Of a stretch of 27,888 bases of DNA, positions 1-9,333 are shown piece after piece. The stretch covers positions 1-27,888 of the forward strand of contig JAZREJ010000036.1 in assembly GCA_045660745.1 (NCBI GenBank), in the 5' to 3' direction. Source of the stretch: RGIG6353 sp045660745 (lineage in GTDB: Bacteria; Bacillota; Clostridia; Oscillospirales; SIG627). The notes beneath the pieces are model-generated. The model searched no databases. It was given only the letters and a program-made list of their open reading frames with translations, and was not told the origin of the DNA. Within the stretch, counting starts at the first letter, position 1, and every line of letters starts with the position of its first letter. Made by a program: the position numbers and the translations under genes.

Positions 1-335
1 CGCTTCCGCCGGTGCTTCCGCTGTTGCTTCCGCTTCCGCTGGTGCTTCCACTGTTGCTTCCGCTTCCACTGTTGCTTCCACTTCCGCTGGTGCTTCCGCT
101 GTTGTTTCCACTTCCGCCGGTGCTTCCGCTGTTGTTTCCGCTTCCACCGGTGCTTCCGCTGTTGTTTCCGCTTCCACCGGTGCTTCCGCTGTTGTTTCCG
201 CCTCCGGTGGTGTTATCGCCTCCGCTGTTGTTACCGGCTCCGCTGTTCTTACCGCCTCCGGTGGTGTTATCGCTTCCGCTGTTGTTACCGCCTCCGGTGG
301 TGTTATCGCCTCCGGTGGTGTTACCGCCTGAGTTT
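1..335 (-). repeat. Tandem repeats encoding a GNNSGS/DNTTGG/GSTGGS linker
   Basis: This is a low-complexity tandem array inside the partial surface protein gene. On the plus strand a 30-bp unit beginning TGCTTCCGCTGTTG recurs at about 13, 43, 91, 121, 151 and 181. The spacing between 43 and 91 is 48 bp, so one copy carries an 18-bp expansion. Further right (about 200-335) the unit becomes 18 bp, encoding GNNSGS, DNTTGG or GKNSGA. All spacings are multiples of 3, so copy number could vary without breaking the frame. The array continues beyond the left edge. Perfect neighbouring copies (121-150 and 151-180) suggest recent slippage. Confidence 0.9.
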
Positions 336-2713
336 GCGTTATTATCCTTCTTCTGTTCGGGTGCTTTAAGAGGGATGGTTATCTTACCGCCAAAGCTTAT
401 TCCGTAGAGATTGTCATCCTTGGTAAACTCACCGAATTTAAGGTCGATAAGAAATCCTCCGATGTACTGCATTATAGTACCACCCGCACCGAATGAAAGC
501 TTAAGTGGTAAAGCCTCATCGTCTTCAAGGCTTACCATTGTGTTTTCGGTGCATCCGATATACCATTTCTGATGCCATACTGTGATAGAGCCTATAACGC
601 GGATTCTTCCGTCACCGGAAATCTTTGTCATATTTTCGTCGTTAGTGTTTGCCCAATCGCCTCCGACAGACATTGTAAGAGGCTCTGCACCGTCATAAAC
701 GAGAAGGTTGTTAATGGTTACATCGCCGTCGATAGTATTTGCCTGATAGAAGGTCTTGCCACCCTCTGTCATAAGACGGCACTTACCTCTTACAACCGCA
801 AGCACCTCGCACTTTTCCTCGTCAAAGGTTATTTCCTTTGTTTTAATACCGCGGCCGACAAAGTCTCCGCTTTCAAAGAGAACAAGCTGCTCCTCACTTA
901 CGAAGGATACAAAATCGTAGCTTGGAAGCCCATCCTCACCCTCGTAACGCACGAGTGCTACAAGTCCGTAATTTTCGGAGCGGTAGTTTGGATCGTCACA
1001 TACGGAAATCGTTTCTGCCGCAACTATCTTATCTGTAAGCTCCGCCTTAAGTTGAACGTCTGTGAAACGAATCTCGATCTTATATTCACCGAGCTCAAGT
1101 GTCTCGTCGGTGGAGAAGGTCATTGTCTTATAGGTATTTCCGGGGAATGATATTGTGCTCTTTTCAATTCTTACCTCATGCTTGCCCTTTACGATAAATA
1201 GCTCCCATCCCGTGGATGCCTTGAGGGCTTTAAGACTTTCCATATCACCTGTAACCGTGATGTTTTTTTCACCTTCAAAATAAACCTTCTTGGGTGAAAC
1301 GGAGGTCATCTTAACGCTGGGGAGAATGCCGTCAACACCGGGAACAAGTATATTGGCACTTGCCGCATAGTTTACCTCAACCCAATCGGCATCCGAGACA
1401 AGCTCGGTTGCGGATACGTTTACGGTAACGCTCTTTGAAGTAAGGTTAGCCTCGGGAGAAACCTTTATTTTACACTTTATGGTTTCAATCTTTCCTACTT
1501 TAAGACCCATGGAAAGAATTTGGTCACCGAGTATTTCGCCGTAGGTGTAATTCGCCTCACTCAGTCCCGAATCCACAAAAGTAAGTCCCTCGTCAAGGAA
1601 TACGTTAACGTTTGCGGTGATAAGGTCAAGCGCACCGTCAACACTGTTGTCAAGTGTGATAATAGCTTCAATCTCGCCATCGTTTAAGTACTTTGTGCCT
1701 GTTGTGTCAAGCTTGACGGAAGGCACGTTCAAGGAAAGACCGAAATGCTCGTTTTCAAGGTCGGTGGTAAAGTTACCGATACCGTAAAGCATTTCCATTG
1801 TTCGCTCTGACTTTGCCGCAACAGTCTCTTCAGACCAATAAATTGCAGTTGCGGTGTCGGGCACTCTGTGAGTGTTTGAATAGTTGGAGAAGTCACAGCT
1901 TCTGTCGGGGATGTACTCATATCTTGTGTTTGCAAGATTTGCCCAATGACCTACGATAACCTTATCGGGAGTGGTGTCAACCTCACCGCTCCAGCCCTTG
2001 AGCATTGCGTATGCCATCTTTGAGGTTTTCGCAACCGAGTCAACGTAGGAAATTTGTGCCGGCATATTACCTGCCACATCCGAGTACTCTGTTTCAACTA
2101 TAATAGGAGAGAATATTTCATCGTTGATAACGTAGGGTGCGTCAACCTTGGAGTCGAGTGCGTTATCAAGAAGCAGTCTGATACCGACTGTACCGTCGGT
2201 GTTATTGGTGTTTCTTACGGTATATCCGATACCGACGTTACCCGCAAGGTCACTTCCCTCTACCTCAGAGATAACTGCAGTCTGGGTGATAAGATATCCC
2301 TTAATTCCCCAAGAAACTGTCATTACCCTTCCACCGTTGGTGATAACGGGGGTATAGAGATCTGTTTCAATTCCGAAATATCCGTAATCCTGTCCGAATA
2401 TGTAATCCTTGCCGTCGATACGTACAGTTGTATAGGACGTACCGTTGCTTCTTGCCGCAGCCTCGTTGTAAAGAAGCGGAATGTTGTTATCAAAGGATTT
2501 TTGAGGATGACCTTCCTTTGTTTCAAAAGAGAAGGCGCCTGTGTCCGCATCGTATGTGAAACGGACGAAATCGTTTGCGATTTTGTAGGTACTGCCGCTT
2601 ACCGACGATTCAATGCCAAGTGCCGAAGCGCTGAAGCTAAAGCACATAGCAAGTGACGGTACAAGCATCAATACTGAAAGCAAAACCGCTAATATTTTTT
2701 TAGTAAGCTTCAT
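1..2713 (-). CDS. Secreted surface protein with Gly/Ser/Asn/Thr repeat linker, C-terminus cut by window edge
   Basis: The frame is open from an ATG at 2713 to the left edge without a stop (904 codons visible), so the gene is partial. A GGAAGGAG ribosome binding site lies just upstream of the ATG. The N-terminus is a clear signal peptide (MKLTKK, hydrophobic core LAVLLSVLMLVPSLAM, then FSFSASA before LGIESS), so the protein is exported. Residues about 35-325 form an unrecognised beta-rich region. Residues about 328-460 look like a DUF11/CARDB-type beta-sandwich (inference from the pattern of hydrophobic strands and 'NSVDGALDLITANVNVF'). Further beta-rich sequence runs to about 790, then a low-complexity linker made almost only of G, S, N, T and D begins. 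Such linkers usually lead to a C-terminal anchor or binding module, which is not visible here. It is third in the operon, 16 nt after the giant Ig-like protein. Function unknown. Confidence 0.85.
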   Translation of the reverse strand, partial: MKLTKKILAVLLSVLMLVPSLAMCFSFSASALGIESSVSGSTYKIANDFVRFTYDADTGAFSFETKEGHPQKSFDNNIPLLYNEAAARSNGTSYTTVRIDGKDYIFGQDYGYFGIETDLYTPVITNGGRVMTVSWGIKGYLITQTAVISEVEGSDLAGNVGIGYTVRNTNNTDGTVGIRLLLDNALDSKVDAPYVINDEIFSPIIVETEYSDVAGNMPAQISYVDSVAKTSKMAYAMLKGWSGEVDTTPDKVIVGHWANLANTRYEYIPDRSCDFSNYSNTHRVPDTATAIYWSEETVAAKSERTMEMLYGIGNFTTDLENEHFGLSLNVPSVKLDTTGTKYLNDGEIEAIITLDNSVDGALDLITANVNVFLDEGLTFVDSGLSEANYTYGEILGDQILSMGLKVGKIETIKCKIKVSPEANLTSKSVTVNVSATELVSDADWVEVNYAASANILVPGVDGILPSVKMTSVSPKKVYFEGEKNITVTGDMESLKALKASTGWELFIVKGKHEVRIEKSTISFPGNTYKTMTFSTDETLELGEYKIEIRFTDVQLKAELTDKIVAAETISVCDDPNYRSENYGLVALVRYEGEDGLPSYDFVSFVSEEQLVLFESGDFVGRGIKTKEITFDEEKCEVLAVVRGKCRLMTEGGKTFYQANTIDGDVTINNLLVYDGAEPLTMSVGGDWANTNDENMTKISGDGRIRVIGSITVWHQKWYIGCTENTMVSLEDDEALPLKLSFGAGGTIMQYIGGFLIDLKFGEFTKDDNLYGISFGGKITIPLKAPEQKKDNNANSGGNTTGGDNTTGGGNNSGSDNTTGGGKNSGAGNNSGGDNTTGGGNNSGSTGGSGNNSGSTGGSGNNSGSTGGSGNNSGSTSGSGSNSGSGSNSGSTSGSGSNSGSTGGS

Positions 2714-2729
2714 TTGTTACTCCTTCCAT

Positions 2730-5700
2730 TCATTCCGCATCAACGAATACTGTGATTGTAAAGTAGTCGCGTTTGTCAGTCTGAACAAATACGGTATACC
2801 AACCGTTTTCAAGGTCACGCGCGATAAATCTTCCGTTGTAAGCGCTTATCGGTGTGCCGAGAGTCTTCATCTGACCCATAGTGTAAATACCCTGAGCAAT
2901 CTTAGCATAAGCCACACCGCCGAAGTTCTTGAGGCTGACTGTAATGTCTTCCGTATCAACCGTTATCGCATTCGCGCTGTTGGGCATCTTACCGTTGATA
3001 AGAGCGATGGTGTCATAGAAGCCGATAAGTCTTACGGTACGGCGTATTTCCGTCTTATTTCCTGCGCTGTCATAAACGGTGTATGTAATGTTGTAGGGCT
3101 TTGATCGGTCAAATACGTTGGCGTTTATGTCATCGGGATTGAAATCACCGAAGTCGATTTCAACCTTATCGGTAAGCTCTGTGCGAACGCCCTGGAATAC
3201 GTCATATGCCTCAAAATCATAGAACCTTGATTTGTCGTACGCAAATTCGGGGTCCTTGCCGCTAGTCATTCCTTCAATGAAGATAAGCTCAGAATTTCCT
3301 TCAAAGGTAAGTGTGGGCTTTTCCTTGTCGATTATTTCAACGTCAACACCATATGAGGAAACTGTTCCGTTGATAGCTGCAAGGTTGAACGTAAAGAGTC
3401 CGTTTTCAGCGTAAACGAAGTGGTTTGACGTGCTCTTGATATCGTCCGTTCCGAGAATTGAGGTGTCCTTATCAGTAACGATTGTAACCGTAACGTCGTT
3501 GTTTGTAGGCTTGTAAACGTCGGGAGCAACTGTATAACCTGCCTCGCTACCGCTTGTATCCTTGCCTATTTCAAGAGTCTTTTCAAAGGACTTCTTCTCC
3601 CATACTCCGCCGTTTTCTTCAAGATAATCATAGCTCCAGGAAACAGTCTTGATTACGGGAGCCTTGTCGTCTATGTTTGAAACTGTGAGGTTTATAGTCT
3701 GAGAAGTACCCGACTCGTCAAATACCGTGAAGGTGTATTCGCCGTTCTGCTTGATTGTAAAGATGTTATCAAACGTTCCGTTCTCATCTGCCTTATAGGT
3801 GATACCGCCGTAAGCGATGTTGAGGCTTGAAAGCTCTCTGTACATATCAACAGGGATTCCGTTTTCATCAAGCTGCTTTACAAAGGAGATGGAAACGCTC
3901 AGCTCGTCCTCTGCAAGTGTTGCTACCGCTTCAAGTGCGGGAGGCTCGGAATAGATGTTTGAAACACTTATAACGCTTGCGTTTTCGTTGCCGTAATCGT
4001 CAACGAAGAATATGCTCACGTAACCGCTCTTCTTAAATCTTATCTGTGTTGAGCCTTGTGTATGAAGCACGTCATACTCTCCGAGAAATTCAGAGCGCTC
4101 AATACCAGTGACGGTAACGTTGGACTTGGAGAATTCCTCGATTGTTACAAGCACGTTTCTTGTGGTGATTGACGTGGGAGGTGTGCTATATGAAATTCTT
4201 GTGATTTCAGGCTTTACAATGTCGATATTGGAAACTGTAATCTGTGTTGCAAACTCGTTTCCTGCTGCATCATACGCTGTAACTGTGTAGTTGCCCGAGA
4301 GGGGAAGCTCAACCGAGTACTCGTTTCCGAGAACCTCGTCGCACCACTCGTAAAGCTCGCCCGCAGCGTCTCTTACCTCTGCATATACAACGTCGTTCAC
4401 GTTGTCCTTATCGAAAATTGTAACGAATGCCGTAACAGGCTTGTTTGTCTTATTATAATTGGAAAGCGACCATGTAATCTGACCGCCATCGTTGTCATAA
4501 AGCTCGTAGGAAACCTCTCTTGTTGCAGTGTTTCCTGCAAGGTCAACAAACTCGAATGTGAAGCTCTGTTTCTCGCTTGTGAGAATTGTCTCGGTAGAGC
4601 CGCCGTTATTCAAAACGTAAAGGGTCTTATCGGAATCGGGGAAGGTTACCACCGCTTTTACAGCGCGGTAGTACTTGCCATCTTCGATAAGATTCCACTT
4701 ACCGAGGTAGTTCTCGTAGTAGTAGGAAATCTCAAAATGCTCGCCTTCTTCAACGGGGGTCTTGTCAATGTTCTTGATCTCATATTTTGCCTCGTAGGAA
4801 AGTCCTGCGTTATTTGTAACTATATAGGTAACTGTTCCGTTCTGTGCAAAAGTAACCGAGTCGGAAGCCTTGGAGCCGAGAGAAGTCTTAACTCCGTCAA
4901 CGTCTCTTTCAACGCTTGCAATACCGCTTTCAGCATCACCGAATACGGCGCTTACCGTAACGTCGGTATTTGTAAGCTTGTTATTCTGAATTGAGGAGCT
5001 AAAGTTAATTGTGGGAACGCTCTCGTCAAATACGCTTGTTACAAGCTTTTCGTCCTGATAACGTTCTTCTTCAACAATACCTTCAGCGGTGTAGGACTTG
5101 AATTCCACACTCTTTGTGCTGGAGCCGTCGTGAAGCGCTTCAAAAACGAGTTTAGTATAAGCACCGCTCTCTGTCTTTTCGGATGCTTCCTCATTGAATG
5201 AATATCCCGAAAGAACGGCGTCCGTCATATCGAAGGTCTGCTCGGAATACTCTGTGTTGGAAGTTACAACAAGCTCTACTTTATCCTCTTCTTCAAACGA
5301 AATGAAGCTGTTGTTTTCAATTTTCTCTCCGTTCTTGAAGAGGGTGTAAACAAGCTTGAAGCCTTCGATGAAGGTTGAGTCGGAGGCAAAGGTAAGTGTG
5401 TAAGCTCTGTTTGCTTCGTCAACTGCGTACACCTTCTGTACCGAGTTGTCCGAAACCTCTCTTGAAAATTCGCTCTTATAGGTCTTATTGCCCTGTGCAA
5501 GTGCAATCGCTTTGTTCTCTTCGTCACTCTCGCCCGTTGCAAGAAGGGGATCGAGTATAAAGAGAGGAACGTTCAAGGTATTTGTAACAGTTGCGGTGGA
5601 CTTTGTGATTTCAGGAGTGCTGACTGTTGTCAGGATTTCCGGCTCAGCGTCAACCAAGTTAAAGTCAAGATTCGCGGGACGAATAATGCTCTCGTGTCCG

Positions 5701-8700
5701 AGCGAGTCAACTGTTTTAATACCAAGACCGTAATTTCCGTCAAGACCTCTGAGTACTATCTTGTAGGAAACAACTCCGTTTTCGTCATTCTTCTCCATAG
5801 TCATCTTGGTGAAGTGAGTTTCGAAGAATCTTATCGACTCCTCGTCGATTACGCTGTCGGAGGTGGGGTCTTTAACAAGTGCGAATACAGTGTCGGTAAC
5901 GTTAGCATCTTTGATTGTAAGCTTGATGGAGGCATCTGTACGTGCACCGCTTTGGAAGAGGTTCGACACAGCCGATAACACGGGTACATCCTTGTCGATA
6001 CAGGATACTGCAAAGGGAACTTTCACTTCGTTTCCTACCGCATCCGAAAGGACTGCGTATGTGTCAACGTTTCGCTTTACTGTGAGAATGTACTTAATGT
6101 CGCTCTCTTTTTCAACTGTTACAAGAGAGTTTGAAAGTGCAAGATTTGTGATGCCGTTGGCATCGTTTACACTAACGGTTATTGTAACGTCCTCTTTTGT
6201 GGGACTTGAGGTACTGTAATCAAGGTCGAATGAGGGAGCGGTTGTATCATATATAATATCGTATGAATAAACGTCGCTCACAAGGGAGATTGCGGGGGTT
6301 GCGGTTGTGCCGTCCTCTGCACACGCAACCTTGAAGTAAAGTGTATTACGGCCTTCGGTAAGGGTTACGGGAGAGGTGATCTGCGCATTCTGTGAAAGGT
6401 AGGAATCTGCCTCGTCCATGGGCACGCTCAAGGTATTCCAAGGACCGTAGTTGATGCCGTCGGTTGATACCTGATATTTTACAAACTGTGCGTCGGCAAG
6501 GCTGTCTGCCGCAATCATATTGTCGAGTACCTGGAGATATACCGTGTAATCCTGCGAGGAGGTTACAGACGTGCCGCCAACCTGTACCGCAATATCGTCA
6601 CCTGCCGATACAACAGAAGGCTTCTTTGCTCGGATGGAGAAGGTGTCGGATGTTGTGTGTACCCGTTCGTCTCCGTTTACGTCAACTGCAGTTACAACAA
6701 GCTTGTAAACTCCGTTTTCACTAGGCTGAAGCTTGATGCTCTCACGCACGCCGACAGTTCCGTCTCCGCTGACAGTAGGTGTGAGTGTTCCCTCACCCAC
6801 CTGCTCTCCGTCAACAGTATATATACGATAGGAGGCAGAAACAACGCCTGAAACGTCGGTAATAACGATTGTGGCCTGCTGAAGCTGAAGCGGTCTTGAG
6901 AATGCTGTTTCCGCTACAACACCAATGTTCGGTGCGAGGTTATCGAATATGTAATTCTTTTCAAACCTTGCAAAGTTGCCCGATCTTACTTCGGTTACTT
7001 TGTATTCAAGTCTGTAAGCACCGTCGAGAGTAACAGGATTGCCGTCGTCACCGTACTGAATGGCGGCACCGACATCTTCCCCTTCATACACCTTCATGCT
7101 CTGTGTGATGGGAACGGCATTTGCCGAAACGGGCACCCAGCGGTACTCTGTCTTGTAAATTCCGTCAAATCCCGAAATAGTTTCCTTAAAGGAAATGTCA
7201 AACGACTTCTTGGGAACAAGATTTGAGCTTGTCTCAATGGTGTCTGTGGTGTCGAAATTGTAAATTTCAAGGTCATTTGCAAAGGTGATTATCTCCGTGG
7301 AGTTACCTACGCTGTCCTTAGTAAGAATATAGAGTGAACCGATAAAGCTCTCCTTAAGTCCGAGGGACAAAAGAATGGTCTGAAGATTTCCGTTTTCGTC
7401 TGCCTCAATGAAATTCCACTTACCGACAGTGGTGTCAATCTCGCCCGAAACAGTATCGGGATCAAGGGTGGGAATGCTCTCACCCTTAGGCACGAACACG
7501 TAATAAAGTCTTGCCCAAGAAGCGAGTGTGTCTCGGTAGGAGTTACAAAAATCGTCAAGAGTGAAATTAAACTCGGTGTGCTTTATCTTCTGTGCATCCT
7601 GATAAGCCGCGCTTGATTCAAGCGTGTATCGGGGTGCAACCGAGTCAATAAGCACGTTTTCAAGCGTATTGTTTGAAATGAGGTTGCCCGCATCGTCATA
7701 TCCGTCAAAGGAAAGTGTATAAGCGCCCTCACTTGCGGTTGACGTCTTAAGAATTATGGGAAGGTCGGGAAGAGTTGCGGTGGAAACGGGAACGGGTACG
7801 TTGAGGTAAGAGCCTGTACTGCCGTTATAGTTGTTTACGGGAACCTTTGTTGTACCCGAAAGGAGTGAGTAATTGAAATACGCCTCATCGCCTGTGGGAT
7901 GGGGGGATGTATTCGACTTGTAAAGGGTCTCGCTTCCGTTTACGTGGAATGTGTGCTCTTTTGCAATCTTGTTTGTAATGTCAAGTGCCACGCCATCCTT
8001 ATCGGTAATGCTGACAGTGGGGTTCTTCGTATCTGTTTTAAGGGTGGAAATGTAATAATTCCAAGTGGAGCTTCCGCTGTTCAAGAGATACTTTACACCG
8101 TTGTAGCTTGTAGAAATGTTTGTAAGATAGAGGTTAACGCCCTCTCCATTTGAATCAAAATCTGCGGGGACAGTACCTGTGAATACAAGCTTCTTTCCGT
8201 CACTTGAGGGAGCATAGCTCATGTCAGCAAGCTTTACGGAGGTTCCGTTACCGCTGTAAAGCACGGGAGTACATACAAAATTCTGTACTATCTGCTTGAT
8301 ATCGGCATCCGACATAGAGGTGGATGCGTGAATAGAAGTGGGAGAAACGGTAATCGTTACGTTCTTCTTTGCGGAGTTCAAATAGTCGTTATCCTGACGT
8401 GCCGTAAACACGGGGGTGTCGGAATAGCTTACGTTACCGATATCAAAGCACTTGCGATAAATGGTAACAGTCTCTGTGTGAGTGGTTGTAGAAGTACCTT
8501 TAATTGATGCGGTAGAGCGTGAGGGGAATGAAAGAGTGAAGGTAAGAGTTGCCTTTCCGATTCCCTTTGCAACCATCTCGTTGTAAATCTGAGCATAGCT
8601 CAGGCTGAGATTCGCCGCGTTATTTGAGGAAGGATAGGTAAGATTGTTAGTAAAAAGAGTTGTAGTGCCCTTATTAAACTGATTAGAGAAGGTAAAGGTA

Positions 8701-9332
8701 GGAGCATCGTCAAGACCGAAGGGAATATACGTTCCGTACTGGTCGGTGATTTTCGCATTCCAGGTAAGCGAAAGCGTGCCGCTGTCGTCTTTTCCGAGGT
8801 AAATTGTTTTACCCCAATTGTCGAAGGTACCGACAGAGGTGATCTTTCTCTTTGTAAGAGAGCTTATATCCTTATCAAAGGTGGAGCCTCCGCTAAAGGT
8901 TCCGCCTATGTAGTAAGACGAGCCCACAGAAAGCGTCGCACTTTGGGTATTCGTCATTGTCGGGAACCACGCCTGAACATATCCGGGCTTCCAGTCGGAT
9001 GACGTGCCCTTGTTATCGCCCTGATGAACATGGATGCCCTTTATCATCCAAGGATAAGAGTAAATATCAATGTTATAATCGTCTTCAGCACCCTTTTCAA
9101 AATCATCATAGTCGTCCTTGTCCAGATGAACACGTCGAACACCATCGGTATAGGTATCAAAACCGGCGTAAATGCTCGCGCTCGTACCTGCGTAAGTTTC
9201 ATTTCGTGTAGAAATTCTGAGCTTATATCTGAAGGTGGAGCCGGGCAGAGCCTCAGCTTCAATGGATGCAATATAAGGCACCATTGTCGCAAGCATCACA
9301 AATACAAGCATGAGTGATAAAATTCTTTTCAT
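2730..9332 (-). CDS. Giant secreted protein of Ig-like repeat modules (2,200 aa)
   Basis: The signal peptide is MKRILSLMLVFVMLATMVPYIA followed by SIEAEALPG, so the protein is exported. After an N-terminal beta-rich region (about residues 30-435) the rest is a string of Ig-like/HYR-like modules. Their boundaries are marked by the recurring pattern D-x-x-x-P: TDTKNP about 437, IDSVAP 566, FDNLAP 798, YDTTAP 1030, IDKDVP 1113, NIDKTP 1524, NIDIVKP 1706, NIDDKAP 1891 and IDKEKP 2003. 'YDAAGN' and 'YDSAGNKTEI' strings, typical of these modules, sit between them. I see no SLH, LPXTG, choline-binding or transmembrane anchor; the protein ends ...TVFVDAE. It may therefore be held by partners or released. 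The ATG lies 1 nt after the stop of the SLH-peptidase gene, with GGAGG inside that gene's end, so the two are probably translationally coupled. Likely an adhesin or stalk-like structural protein (inference). Confidence 0.9.
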   Translation of the reverse strand: MKRILSLMLVFVMLATMVPYIASIEAEALPGSTFRYKLRISTRNETYAGTSASIYAGFDTYTDGVRRVHLDKDDYDDFEKGAEDDYNIDIYSYPWMIKGIHVHQGDNKGTSSDWKPGYVQAWFPTMTNTQSATLSVGSSYYIGGTFSGGSTFDKDISSLTKRKITSVGTFDNWGKTIYLGKDDSGTLSLTWNAKITDQYGTYIPFGLDDAPTFTFSNQFNKGTTTLFTNNLTYPSSNNAANLSLSYAQIYNEMVAKGIGKATLTFTLSFPSRSTASIKGTSTTTHTETVTIYRKCFDIGNVSYSDTPVFTARQDNDYLNSAKKNVTITVSPTSIHASTSMSDADIKQIVQNFVCTPVLYSGNGTSVKLADMSYAPSSDGKKLVFTGTVPADFDSNGEGVNLYLTNISTSYNGVKYLLNSGSSTWNYYISTLKTDTKNPTVSITDKDGVALDITNKIAKEHTFHVNGSETLYKSNTSPHPTGDEAYFNYSLLSGTTKVPVNNYNGSTGSYLNVPVPVSTATLPDLPIILKTSTASEGAYTLSFDGYDDAGNLISNNTLENVLIDSVAPRYTLESSAAYQDAQKIKHTEFNFTLDDFCNSYRDTLASWARLYYVFVPKGESIPTLDPDTVSGEIDTTVGKWNFIEADENGNLQTILLSLGLKESFIGSLYILTKDSVGNSTEIITFANDLEIYNFDTTDTIETSSNLVPKKSFDISFKETISGFDGIYKTEYRWVPVSANAVPITQSMKVYEGEDVGAAIQYGDDGNPVTLDGAYRLEYKVTEVRSGNFARFEKNYIFDNLAPNIGVVAETAFSRPLQLQQATIVITDVSGVVSASYRIYTVDGEQVGEGTLTPTVSGDGTVGVRESIKLQPSENGVYKLVVTAVDVNGDERVHTTSDTFSIRAKKPSVVSAGDDIAVQVGGTSVTSSQDYTVYLQVLDNMIAADSLADAQFVKYQVSTDGINYGPWNTLSVPMDEADSYLSQNAQITSPVTLTEGRNTLYFKVACAEDGTTATPAISLVSDVYSYDIIYDTTAPSFDLDYSTSSPTKEDVTITVSVNDANGITNLALSNSLVTVEKESDIKYILTVKRNVDTYAVLSDAVGNEVKVPFAVSCIDKDVPVLSAVSNLFQSGARTDASIKLTIKDANVTDTVFALVKDPTSDSVIDEESIRFFETHFTKMTMEKNDENGVVSYKIVLRGLDGNYGLGIKTVDSLGHESIIRPANLDFNLVDAEPEILTTVSTPEITKSTATVTNTLNVPLFILDPLLATGESDEENKAIALAQGNKTYKSEFSREVSDNSVQKVYAVDEANRAYTLTFASDSTFIEGFKLVYTLFKNGEKIENNSFISFEEEDKVELVVTSNTEYSEQTFDMTDAVLSGYSFNEEASEKTESGAYTKLVFEALHDGSSTKSVEFKSYTAEGIVEEERYQDEKLVTSVFDESVPTINFSSSIQNNKLTNTDVTVSAVFGDAESGIASVERDVDGVKTSLGSKASDSVTFAQNGTVTYIVTNNAGLSYEAKYEIKNIDKTPVEEGEHFEISYYYENYLGKWNLIEDGKYYRAVKAVVTFPDSDKTLYVLNNGGSTETILTSEKQSFTFEFVDLAGNTATREVSYELYDNDGGQITWSLSNYNKTNKPVTAFVTIFDKDNVNDVVYAEVRDAAGELYEWCDEVLGNEYSVELPLSGNYTVTAYDAAGNEFATQITVSNIDIVKPEITRISYSTPPTSITTRNVLVTIEEFSKSNVTVTGIERSEFLGEYDVLHTQGSTQIRFKKSGYVSIFFVDDYGNENASVISVSNIYSEPPALEAVATLAEDELSVSISFVKQLDENGIPVDMYRELSSLNIAYGGITYKADENGTFDNIFTIKQNGEYTFTVFDESGTSQTINLTVSNIDDKAPVIKTVSWSYDYLEENGGVWEKKSFEKTLEIGKDTSGSEAGYTVAPDVYKPTNNDVTVTIVTDKDTSILGTDDIKSTSNHFVYAENGLFTFNLAAINGTVSSYGVDVEIIDKEKPTLTFEGNSELIFIEGMTSGKDPEFAYDKSRFYDFEAYDVFQGVRTELTDKVEIDFGDFNPDDINANVFDRSKPYNITYTVYDSAGNKTEIRRTVRLIGFYDTIALINGKMPNSANAITVDTEDITVSLKNFGGVAYAKIAQGIYTMGQMKTLGTPISAYNGRFIARDLENGWYTVFVQTDKRDYFTITVFVDAE

Positions 9333-9333
9333 G

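Noticed and set aside
91..200. Regular 30-bp repeats resembling a CRISPR array
   Set aside because: The repeats are directly adjacent with no spacers, lie within an open reading frame and encode a low-complexity linker.
12..407. Plus-strand Leu/Pro-rich ORF of 131 codons
   Set aside because: It is the antisense of the Gly/Ser/Asn/Thr repeat linker; its composition is set by the repeats and it has no ribosome binding site.
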